Of a stretch of 5,791 nucleotides of DNA, positions 1-5,791 are shown in pieces. The stretch spans positions 4,857 to 10,647 of the forward strand of contig NVTJ01000089.1 of assembly GCA_002401545.1 (NCBI GenBank), read 5' to 3'. The stretch is from Alphaproteobacteria bacterium (lineage in GTDB: Bacteria; Pseudomonadota; Alphaproteobacteria; Sphingomonadales; Emcibacteraceae). Below the pieces are notes generated by a model, which ran no database searches, had not been told where the DNA came from, and saw nothing but the letters and a program-made list of their open reading frames with translations. Numbering within the stretch: position 1 is the first letter of the stretch; each line of letters opens with the position of its first letter. A program made the position numbers and the translations under genes.

Positions 1-1
1 G

Positions 2-1360
2 ATGTCCTATACCTTTGAAGAGAATGAAGCCGGGAAGAAATCCATGGCCAAGGTCCGTGATTACATTGCGGTCATCAATGGGGAACTGGCCAAACTTATG
101 GAGGGAGCCAGGGTAAGGTCTGAACAGGCCGCTATCGTGGTTGATGATGCCTCAACCGTCGCTTTGATCGGGGGTATTGTTATGCTGGTGCTTGTCATGC
201 TGGTTGCCTGCGCTATCATTGTTGCCATGAACGCCATGATTCTACAACCACTGGTGCGGATTACCAATGAGATGAAACACCTGGCAGACGGTGATACGAA
301 TCTGAAACTTATTGACGCTGAAAAGACTGATGAAGTGGGTGAAATGGCCCGTGCCGTACAGGTGTTTTGTCAGAATAGCCTCAAGATCAAAACCATGAAT
401 AGTGATCAGGAGCAAGCCCAGAAAGAGCGGGAAGCTGAACGCGAAGCGGCAGAAGCCGAGAAGCAGGCAACAGAAGCCCAGCAACGGGAGGAAATAGAAG
501 CACAACTGGACCTTCAGCGCAAACAGGCAGAGGCCATCAAAACCCTGCTCATGGACAAGGTTCACGCAACTTTGACCAGAGTTGTGGACTCGGCAGCGGA
601 AATGGAACAATCAGCAAGCTCGCTCTCGCAAACGGTTGAGCAATCGTCCAGTGATGCTCACTTCCTGTCGGAATCCATTGCGACAACAGCCGCCGAAACC
701 CATTCCGTGGCGGCAGCAACCGAGGAACTTTCCGTTTCAATCACTGAAATCAACCGCCAGGCCGAGGAATCCAACGGCATGTCCCGCCAAGCCGTGGATA
801 TGCAGCAAAAGGCCAATGATGCTGTTCTTGAGCTGGCTGAAATGTCTGGACGGATCATTGATATTCTCAAAATAATCAACGAAATTGCCGACAAAACCAA
901 TTTACTGGCCCTCAATGCCACCATAGAGGCCGCCCGTGCCGGTGAGGCCGGCAGAGGTTTTGCCGTTGTCGCCAGTGAAGTCAAAAGCCTGGCCCAGCAG
1001 ACCAGTGATGCCACGGAAGATATTCAGCAGTTGCTCCAGAATATCCAGACGGCCAGTAGCGAAACGGTCGATGCGATCACAAACACACGTAATAGCATCA
1101 CCAGCATTGCCGAATCTTCCGGTTCCATTGCGGATGCCGTGGTCCAGCAACGCGGCGCGACCGAGGAAATCAGCTCATCCATCCATCAGGTAGCGCAGGG
1201 AACCGATAGCATTACTGAGGGTATTCAGCGCATTACGGACGGCATTGGCAATACGGATACGGCCAGTAACCGCGTACGTGAAGTTTCAGATGACATTCTG
1301 TCGGTTGTCTCAAACTTAAGGAATGAAGTGGATGATTTCCTGACGACCCTGACAGGCTAG
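2..1360 (+). CDS. Methyl-accepting chemotaxis protein, C-terminal part (5' end outside window)
   Basis: This is a chemoreceptor that relays ligand binding across the inner membrane to the CheA kinase through CheW. Visible from the N-terminus are about 50 residues resembling the last helix of a periplasmic sensor domain, one membrane segment (about residues 52-80), a HAMP domain (about 81-131), a charged Glu/Ala/Gln-rich coiled coil (about 132-180) and a methyl-accepting signalling domain (about 190-452). The conserved hairpin tip lies at about residues 296-325 (DKTNLLALNATIEAARAGE, then GRGFAVVA). The Met codon at base 2 is probably internal: the first membrane segment and most of the sensor domain are missing, and the frame is open to the window edge. 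The ligand therefore cannot be inferred. No C-terminal CheR-docking pentapeptide of the xWxxF type is present; the protein ends FLTTLTG. No che genes are nearby, so it may be an orphan receptor. The family call is secure. Confidence 0.95.
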   Translation: MSYTFEENEAGKKSMAKVRDYIAVINGELAKLMEGARVRSEQAAIVVDDASTVALIGGIVMLVLVMLVACAIIVAMNAMILQPLVRITNEMKHLADGDTNLKLIDAEKTDEVGEMARAVQVFCQNSLKIKTMNSDQEQAQKEREAEREAAEAEKQATEAQQREEIEAQLDLQRKQAEAIKTLLMDKVHATLTRVVDSAAEMEQSASSLSQTVEQSSSDAHFLSESIATTAAETHSVAAATEELSVSITEINRQAEESNGMSRQAVDMQQKANDAVLELAEMSGRIIDILKIINEIADKTNLLALNATIEAARAGEAGRGFAVVASEVKSLAQQTSDATEDIQQLLQNIQTASSETVDAITNTRNSITSIAESSGSIADAVVQQRGATEEISSSIHQVAQGTDSITEGIQRITDGIGNTDTASNRVREVSDDILSVVSNLRNEVDDFLTTLTG

Positions 1361-1387
1361 AGTCTTACTGCTTTAATTTGACCGGGA

Positions 1388-2239
1388 TTATTTTCCGGGC
1401 AATAATGCAATACGGTTTTTTGTGAGCACAACCCGCTTTTCCCTATAGAGTTTGCCAAGGGCTTTTTTATAGTTACCTTTGCTGGCATGGAAAATACGGT
1501 AAATTTCATCCGGCGTACTTTTATCGGTGAGGCTGGATGACCCGCCGCATTGCACCAGATAGGCCAGAATTTCTTCGCTCAGGTCTTTGCGCATCTGGTG
1601 GGATTGTTTTTGCAAACTGATATTTATCCGGCCATCTTCCCGTGCTTCGCCGATATATCCCGTAAAGCGATCACCCGTTTTTATGGGGCGCACCACTTCA
1701 TTATTGTGGATCAGACCCAGATGAGTGCCATTGATCACGGCTTTATAGCCAAGGTCACTGCGGCTTGAAACCAGTAAATTCACCGATTGGCGGAAATCAA
1801 AGTCCCGGTCATTTTTCTCATTCAGGTGGCGATCAAGACAGGAACTGGCGCAAAGGCGGCCTGTGACATCAAGATAAACATAAACCACGTAAGAACGGCC
1901 AACTTCCATGGGCACCCGCTGTTCCTTGAACGGCACCAGCAGGTCTTTCATCAGCCCCCAGTCAAGAAATGATCCAAACTCGCCCTTGTCAACCACGCTT
2001 AGCAGAGCGCAGTCCCCGACCTCTGCATAGGGCACTTCGGTGGTGGCAATGGGCCGGTCTTCGGAATCAAGATAGATAAAAACATCAAGGAATTGGCCAA
2101 CCGCCCATGCATCCTCGTCTTCTGGCAGATAGCGTTCCGGCAGCAGAATTTCTTCTTCCGGCGTATCGCCAGCCAGATAAAGCCCGAAGTCCACATGTTT
2201 AACGACTTCAAGGGCATGGGTCTTGCCAAGTTCAAGCAT
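1388..2239 (-). CDS. cvfB: CvfB/YitL-family S1-domain RNA-binding protein
   Basis: The predicted 283-residue cytoplasmic protein has the full architecture of the CvfB family (conserved virulence factor B; YitL in Bacillus). There are three consecutive S1-like OB folds at about residues 1-65, 67-132 and 150-212, then a winged-helix domain at about 218-280. The clearest S1 signature is in the second repeat (VVDKGEFGSFLDWGLMKDLL, residues 82-101). The third has GYKAVINGTHLGLIHNNE and ends DGRINISLQ. The winged helix is marked by SEEILAYL, GNYKKALGKLYREKRV and a terminal IALLPGK. Family members bind RNA; in Staphylococcus CvfB affects virulence gene expression, but the cellular role in Proteobacteria is not established. 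The start fits the family, whose members begin with a short Leu/Gly stretch followed by EVV. A weak GGGA ribosome site (2248-2251) lies 8 bases upstream. The gene starts 17 bp after the desaturase stop on the same strand, so co-transcription is likely. Confidence 0.9.
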   Translation of the reverse strand: MLELGKTHALEVVKHVDFGLYLAGDTPEEEILLPERYLPEDEDAWAVGQFLDVFIYLDSEDRPIATTEVPYAEVGDCALLSVVDKGEFGSFLDWGLMKDLLVPFKEQRVPMEVGRSYVVYVYLDVTGRLCASSCLDRHLNEKNDRDFDFRQSVNLLVSSRSDLGYKAVINGTHLGLIHNNEVVRPIKTGDRFTGYIGEAREDGRINISLQKQSHQMRKDLSEEILAYLVQCGGSSSLTDKSTPDEIYRIFHASKGNYKKALGKLYREKRVVLTKNRIALLPGK

Positions 2240-2256
2240 TCGAACGGTCCCGTGAT

Positions 2257-3297
2257 TTACGCTTCTTTAAGTTGTCTGAAACCAACGAGTCTGCGAAGGT
2301 CTTCATCCCATAACGTCAGGCGCAGACATTTCAGGCTTTGCCAGAGTCTTATTTCTCTGATTTCGGGCATATGCGGTGCGGTTTCATGGCACTCCTGCAG
2401 GCGGTAATTGGGGATCACACCACAGATATGATGAAGATGATGAAAGCCAATATTGCCGGAAAACCATTGCAGTATTTTAGGTAAAACAAAATAAGAACTG
2501 CCAAGAACGGCGGCTTTTTTGAAACTCCAGTCCTTGGCATATTCCCATACCGTATTCTCGAATTGATGCTGAATAAAAAACAGCCAGCCGCCAACCCAGG
2601 CGGAAATGCATATTATAGGAAGATAGACAACAAGAAAAAATTTCGCCCCAATGAGATAAACCAGAGAACCATAAACAATTGCCAGAGCCAGATTCAGCCC
2701 CAGAACGCTCCGCCATATTTTTCTGAACGGAGCCGGCTGACCAACCGGGAATCTTTGTAATATGAGGATCATTACCGGGCCGCCAATCAACAGCAGCAGA
2801 ACCGGATGACGGTATATGCGGTAGGAAAGCCGCTTGAACCATGTGCGGGCAAGATATTCCCGTACCGTCAGGGTATCAATATCACCGACGCCTCTTTTGG
2901 ATAAATTACCGGATGTTGCATGATGGGTATTATGGGCCTCGCGCCAATAACCATAAGGGGTAAAGGTGAAGATGCTCAACGCCCGGCCAACCCTGTCATT
3001 CCATTTGCGGCTTTTGAAAAACGACTGATGGCCGCAGTCATGCTGAAAAATAAACAGCCTGACCACCAGACCCCCCGTGGGAATGATCATCAATGCCACA
3101 ACCCAGTAATGATTTTCATAGGTGGCCATTATAACCGTCAGGCTTGCGGCGAATAACAATAATGTGGAAAGCAGTTGAAAAAGGCTTCGACCGACAATGG
3201 CCCCTCTGAATTTCTGACAATGCCGGGCCAGTTGTATTAACCGCTCATCCAGACTTTCGGAATGATCACTCTTCTTTTTTGTGGAAATATTCAACAT
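2257..3297 (-). CDS. Membrane fatty acid desaturase (DesA/Des-like, Delta12-type superfamily)
   Basis: This predicted integral inner-membrane di-iron enzyme introduces a double bond into fatty acyl chains of lipids using oxygen and an electron donor such as ferredoxin. All three histidine boxes are intact: HDCGH (residues 86-90), HNTHH (122-126) and HHLHH (286-290). A further QHQFE motif (243-247) matches a conserved feature of the acyl-lipid desaturase branch. Hydrophobic segments at about 38-58, 63-85, 163-182, 199-216 and 219-242 fit two membrane hairpins with the His boxes on the cytoplasmic face. The 346-residue length is normal for the family, and PNYRLQECHE after the third box is also typical. 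Regiospecificity (Delta5, Delta9 or Delta12) cannot be read from the sequence, and a carotenoid ketolase or hydroxylase is less likely given the box spacing. The start has an AAGGG ribosome site 4 bases upstream. It is the first gene of a likely two-gene operon with the CvfB-like gene. Confidence 0.9.
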   Translation of the reverse strand: MLNISTKKKSDHSESLDERLIQLARHCQKFRGAIVGRSLFQLLSTLLLFAASLTVIMATYENHYWVVALMIIPTGGLVVRLFIFQHDCGHQSFFKSRKWNDRVGRALSIFTFTPYGYWREAHNTHHATSGNLSKRGVGDIDTLTVREYLARTWFKRLSYRIYRHPVLLLLIGGPVMILILQRFPVGQPAPFRKIWRSVLGLNLALAIVYGSLVYLIGAKFFLVVYLPIICISAWVGGWLFFIQHQFENTVWEYAKDWSFKKAAVLGSSYFVLPKILQWFSGNIGFHHLHHICGVIPNYRLQECHETAPHMPEIREIRLWQSLKCLRLTLWDEDLRRLVGFRQLKEA

Positions 3298-3301
3298 TTA
3301 A

Positions 3302-3306
3302 CCCTT
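3302..3306 (-). promoter_or_regulatory. Ribosome binding site of the desaturase gene
   Basis: AAGGG on the minus strand lies four bases before the ATG at 3297. An ATG further upstream on the same strand is out of frame, so the start at 3297 is favoured. Confidence 0.6.
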
Positions 3307-3375
3307 ACAATAACAAACATGGCTTTTTTCACAAACAGGCTCTGACCGTAACATAGACTGTCTTAAAAAAGTTAT

Positions 3376-3403
3376 AAATTACACCATTTTTTTCTGTTGT
3401 CAA
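3376..3403 (-). promoter_or_regulatory. Candidate promoter for the desaturase-cvfB operon
   Basis: On the minus strand a perfect TTGACA (3398-3403) is followed after 16 bp by TAATTT (3376-3381), a poor -10 match. A better -10 hexamer, TATAAC (3371-3376), sits 21 bp from the -35, which is too far for normal spacing. The -35 overlaps the -35 of the opposing promoter by five bases. An imperfect inverted repeat of GTtAT-aa-ATtAC form (3371-3382) covers this -10 area and could be an operator. The leader to the desaturase start would be about 70 bases. The exact -10 is uncertain. Confidence 0.35.
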
Positions 3404-3426
3404 ACTTCGGTTCGGGAGAGTATTAT
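3397..3426 (+). promoter_or_regulatory. Candidate sigma70-type promoter for the phosphatase-like gene
   Basis: TTGTCA at 3397-3402 and TATTAT at 3421-3426 are separated by 18 bp, and each matches the sigma70 consensus at five of six positions. Initiation would fall near 3432-3435, giving a leader of about 20 bases that contains the ribosome site. A tandem TTCGG repeat (3406-3415) lies in the spacer and a short inverted repeat TGTTCAACA (3432-3440) lies at the expected start of transcription. Either could be chance. Confidence 0.55.
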
Positions 3427-3442
3427 ATCAATGTTCAACAAT

Positions 3443-3448
3443 AAGGAA
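3443..3448 (+). promoter_or_regulatory. Ribosome binding site of the phosphatase-like gene
   Basis: AAGGAA lies five bases before the ATG at 3454. It is the best Shine-Dalgarno match in the window and supports a start that includes the complete signal peptide. Confidence 0.75.
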
Positions 3449-3453
3449 TTATT

Positions 3454-3996
3454 ATGATTAAATCATTATTGCTCTCCCTGATTTTTATTTCAGGGGTGAG
3501 TCTGATCGGGGGGGCGCATGAATCCGACCTTGGTCTGAAAAAAGAACCGCCGATTGGCACGCTTATCGGCGTCACATCCCTGCAAAACTGGCTGTATATG
3601 GCGGGACAGCCCGACCAGATGACCATAATGGAACTGAAGGACAAGGGTTTTGAGGTGGTGATTAATATTCGCGGCAAAGAGGAAATGAACTTCGATGAAA
3701 AAGCCCTGGTCGAGGAAAACAACATGGCCTATTTCAATGTGCCGCTGTTGAAAGACGGCGAAATACAGGAACAGGCGGTGATCGATATTCTGGCCGTGGT
3801 TGAGGCCAACAGGGATAAGAAAATTCTTTTCCATTGTACCAGCGGCAACCGGATTGCGGCCTGGTTCGCGGCCCATCTGATCCGGGACAAAGGCTATGAA
3901 AAAGAACGCGCCATCACGCTCGCCAAACAGGCCGGTCTGACCAGTGCCAACACGGAAAGAATGCTGCGGAACTATCTGGCAAAAATCGCCAAATAA
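3454..3996 (+). CDS. Exported DUF442/BLH-type phosphatase-like protein
   Basis: The 180-residue protein resembles the DUF442 (beta-lactamase-hydrolase-like phosphatase) branch of the cysteine-phosphatase fold. A signal peptide is evident: Lys at position 3, a hydrophobic core (about 5-18) and a likely signal peptidase I site after GGA at 19-21, so the mature protein is probably periplasmic. The phosphatase-like domain covers about residues 38-178. It includes YMAGQPD (48-54), a beta strand followed by an Arg (VVINIRGKEE, 68-77) and the nucleophile loop HCTSGNR (127-133). The Cys-to-Arg spacing is CX4R, one residue shorter than the CX5R of classical tyrosine phosphatases; this short form is what I recall for DUF442. 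Catalytic Cys128 and Arg133 are present, so activity is plausible, but the substrate is unknown. The start is supported by AAGGAA five bases upstream and a good promoter. It faces the formate dehydrogenase gene tail to tail and appears monocistronic. Confidence 0.82.
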   Translation: MIKSLLLSLIFISGVSLIGGAHESDLGLKKEPPIGTLIGVTSLQNWLYMAGQPDQMTIMELKDKGFEVVINIRGKEEMNFDEKALVEENNMAYFNVPLLKDGEIQEQAVIDILAVVEANRDKKILFHCTSGNRIAAWFAAHLIRDKGYEKERAITLAKQAGLTSANTERMLRNYLAKIAK

Positions 3997-3999
3997 CAT

Positions 4000-5790
4000 T
4001 CACTCCGCAATATGCCGGGTATCTTCAGAGAAATGGTTAAATTCCTCCTGCCAGTCAGAGCGGTGATTGGTGAGGCGGACCTCCACCGCCGTTACCTTAT
4101 ATTCAGGACAGTCCGTGGCCCAGTCGGCATTATCAGTCGTCACCACATTGGCCCCTGATCCCGGCATATGGAAAGTGGTATAGATCACCCCCGGCTGCAT
4201 CCGTTCCGAGATCATGGCGCGCAATGTCGTATCGCCCATGCGGCTCTGGATATTGATCCAGTCGCCGTCGCGTATACCCCGGTCTTCGGCATCTGTGCTG
4301 TGAATTTCCAGCACATCCTGATCATGCCAGATATTATTATCCGTGCGCCGTGTTTGCGCCCCCACATTATACTGGCTCAGGATACGCCCCGTGGTCAGGA
4401 TCAGCGGAAATTTCCGGGTGACTTTTTCCGTGGTGGGGACAAATTCCGTGATGACAAAATTACCCTTGCCGCGCACAAAACCGCCCACATGCATGATCAG
4501 GGTACCATCCGGTGCGGCGGCGTTACACGGCCATTGCACACTGCCCTCTGCCCGTATCTTATCGAAGCTGACATTGGCAAAAGTCGGCGTCAGGCGGGCG
4601 ATTTCATCCATGATTTCTGACGAACTGTCATAGGACATCCCGTAGCCCATGGCCCGCGACAGACGGCAGGTAATTTCCCATTCATCAAGGCCGGCCAGTG
4701 GCTCAACCGCTTTATTCACCATGCTGATCCGCCGTTCCGCATTGGTGAAGGTCCCGTCTTTTTCCAGAAAGCTGGTGCCGGGGAAAAACACATGGGCAAA
4801 GCGGGCGGTCTCATTGAGGAATAAGTCCTGCACGATCAGACAATCCAGGTTTTTCAGCGCCGCTTCCACATGGCGGGTATTGGGATCGCTCTGGGCCACA
4901 TCCTCGCCCTGAATATACATGCCCCGATAGGTTCCCGCCACCGCCGCATCAAACATGGCCGGTATACGGTGCCCCGGCTCACTGTCAAGCTGCAAGCCCC
5001 AATCGGCCTCAAAGCTGGCGCGAACCTTGTCATCGCCAACCGGACGATAGCCGGGAAACTCATGGGGGAAAGACCCCATATCGCAGGATCCCTGCACATT
5101 ATTCTGGCCCCTGAGCGGGTTAAGACCAACGCCGGAAAAGCCGATATTTCCGGTCAGCATGGCAAGATTAGCCAAGGCCATCACCGCCGTCGACCCCTGA
5201 GAATGTTCAGTTATGCCCAGCCCGTAAAAGATCGCCGACTTTCCGTCTTTTCGGCCCCCGGTGGCATAAAGCCGGGCCGCAGCCCGCAGATCAGCCGCCG
5301 GAACGCCGCAATATTTTTCTATGGCTTCTGGTGAATTTTTCGCCTCCAGAATAAATTCCCGCCATGCGCCGTAAGCCTGATCATCACATCGCTCAGCCAC
5401 ATAGCCCGTATCTTCCAGCCCCTCCGACACAATCACATGAGCAAAAGCATTGATGACCGCCACATTATTGCCCGGCAGCAAAGGCAAATGATAATCGGCC
5501 TGCACATGGGGCGTTTTCACCAGATCAATGGCGCGGGGATCAATGACAATCAGTTTCGCGCCCTGCCGTAACCTTTGTTTCATACGGCTGGCAAAAACCG
5601 GGTGGGCATCGGTGGGGTTGGCGCCGATGACAAGGATCACATCGGCATCCATCACACTGTCAAATGTCTGGGTGCCCGCAGAGGTGCCGAGGGTTTGATT
5701 TAGGCCATATCCCGTGGGGCTGTGACAGACCCGGGCGCAGGTATCCACATTGTTATTGCCAAACGCGGTCCTGATCATTTTCTGAACCAC
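4000..5790 (-). CDS. fdsA: Molybdenum formate dehydrogenase alpha subunit, C-terminal part (5' end outside window)
   Basis: This is the catalytic subunit of a bis-MGD molybdenum (or tungsten) formate dehydrogenase that oxidises formate to CO2. In the soluble NAD-dependent FdsGBA type it passes electrons to FdsB/FdsG. The visible 596 residues begin just before the metal-binding loop. TCARVCHSPTGYGL (residues 17-30 of this fragment) holds the metal-ligand Cys22, encoded TGT rather than a selenocysteine TGA, followed by catalytic His23. NPLRGQNNVQGSCDMG (224-239) contains the conserved active-site Arg227. The C-terminal molybdopterin-dinucleotide-binding domain covers about 461-570, ending in ATDCPEYKVTAVEV. 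The missing N-terminus should carry the iron-sulfur cluster domains; in FdsA proteins it is roughly 350-370 residues. The leading Met at the edge is internal. The FdsA assignment rests on the motif wording and C-terminal tail, and an orphan or differently partnered FDH alpha subunit remains possible. No fdsC, fdhD or fdsD follows it here. Confidence 0.93.
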   Translation of the reverse strand: MVQKMIRTAFGNNNVDTCARVCHSPTGYGLNQTLGTSAGTQTFDSVMDADVILVIGANPTDAHPVFASRMKQRLRQGAKLIVIDPRAIDLVKTPHVQADYHLPLLPGNNVAVINAFAHVIVSEGLEDTGYVAERCDDQAYGAWREFILEAKNSPEAIEKYCGVPAADLRAAARLYATGGRKDGKSAIFYGLGITEHSQGSTAVMALANLAMLTGNIGFSGVGLNPLRGQNNVQGSCDMGSFPHEFPGYRPVGDDKVRASFEADWGLQLDSEPGHRIPAMFDAAVAGTYRGMYIQGEDVAQSDPNTRHVEAALKNLDCLIVQDLFLNETARFAHVFFPGTSFLEKDGTFTNAERRISMVNKAVEPLAGLDEWEITCRLSRAMGYGMSYDSSSEIMDEIARLTPTFANVSFDKIRAEGSVQWPCNAAAPDGTLIMHVGGFVRGKGNFVITEFVPTTEKVTRKFPLILTTGRILSQYNVGAQTRRTDNNIWHDQDVLEIHSTDAEDRGIRDGDWINIQSRMGDTTLRAMISERMQPGVIYTTFHMPGSGANVVTTDNADWATDCPEYKVTAVEVRLTNHRSDWQEEFNHFSEDTRHIAE

Positions 5791-5791
5791 A

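Noticed and set aside
242..610. A Phe/Leu/Cys-rich 122-codon open frame antisense to the receptor
   Set aside because: Its composition is what results from reading the Glu/Lys/Gln-rich coiled-coil coding strand in reverse. It has no independent evidence of being a gene.
1361..1387. Hidden small gene or RNA in the gap between the receptor and cvfB
   Set aside because: Only 27 bases lie between the two stop codons, which is too short for either, and nothing there shows structure.
1382..1398. Possible terminator hairpin between the receptor and cvfB stops (CCGGGA, loop TTATT, TTCCGG)
   Set aside because: The stem is only six pairs including one G-T on the plus strand and weaker on the minus strand, and no T-tract directly follows on either strand. 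It is not a convincing intrinsic terminator.
3365..3393. A6 and T7 runs in the divergent intergenic region as a hairpin or terminator
   Set aside because: Pairing would be A-T only across a 16-base loop, so it is unstable. The runs are more simply AT-rich promoter sequence.
3490..3999. A 169-codon open frame antisense to the phosphatase-like gene
   Set aside because: It mirrors almost the whole plus-strand gene, has no recognisable domain, and the opposite strand has a signal peptide, a ribosome site and a catalytic motif.
4168..4620. Long plus-strand open frames inside the formate dehydrogenase gene (also 4870-5334)
   Set aside because: They overlap highly conserved coding sequence on the other strand and show no family resemblance, so they are shadows of a stop-poor gene.

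Overview
This window reads as ordinary chromosome from a Gram-negative bacterium, most likely an alphaproteobacterium. The chemotaxis receptor has the HAMP and signalling-domain style common in that class, the formate dehydrogenase subunit resembles the FdsA type known from Rhodobacter and its relatives, and a small protein carries a classical export signal. Base composition is moderate: about 57% GC in a line sampled inside the formate dehydrogenase gene, about 45% in the desaturase gene and about 40% in the one sizeable intergenic gap. Placement below class level is not justified from this sequence.

Layout, left to right. The 3' part of a methyl-accepting chemotaxis protein gene (2-1360, +) is cut by the left edge. 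It meets, tail to tail across 27 bp, a minus-strand pair transcribed right to left: a membrane fatty acid desaturase (3297-2257) followed 17 bp later by a CvfB/YitL-type S1-domain RNA-binding protein (2239-1388). A 156-bp divergent promoter region (3298-3453) separates the desaturase from a plus-strand gene for a small exported DUF442-type phosphatase-like protein (3454-3996). That gene runs tail to tail, with only 3 bp between stop codons, into the 3' part of a molybdenum formate dehydrogenase catalytic subunit gene (4000-5790, -), which is cut by the right edge.

How the genes relate. The desaturase and the CvfB-like protein are probably co-transcribed, which loosely suggests a shared setting such as membrane or cold adaptation (inference only). 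The formate dehydrogenase subunit would be the last gene of an operon extending to the right. The accessory genes that often follow fdsA (fdsC, fdhD, fdsD) are not in this window. The receptor and the phosphatase-like protein have no evident functional link to their neighbours.

I found no RNA genes, CRISPR arrays, insertion sequences, integrase or attachment sites, or large repeats. No non-coding stretch exceeds 156 bp. I see no strong evidence for an undescribed system. The points most worth checking are the divergent promoter region with overlapping -35 elements, the exported CX4R phosphatase-like protein, and the formate dehydrogenase operon end that lacks its usual downstream genes.
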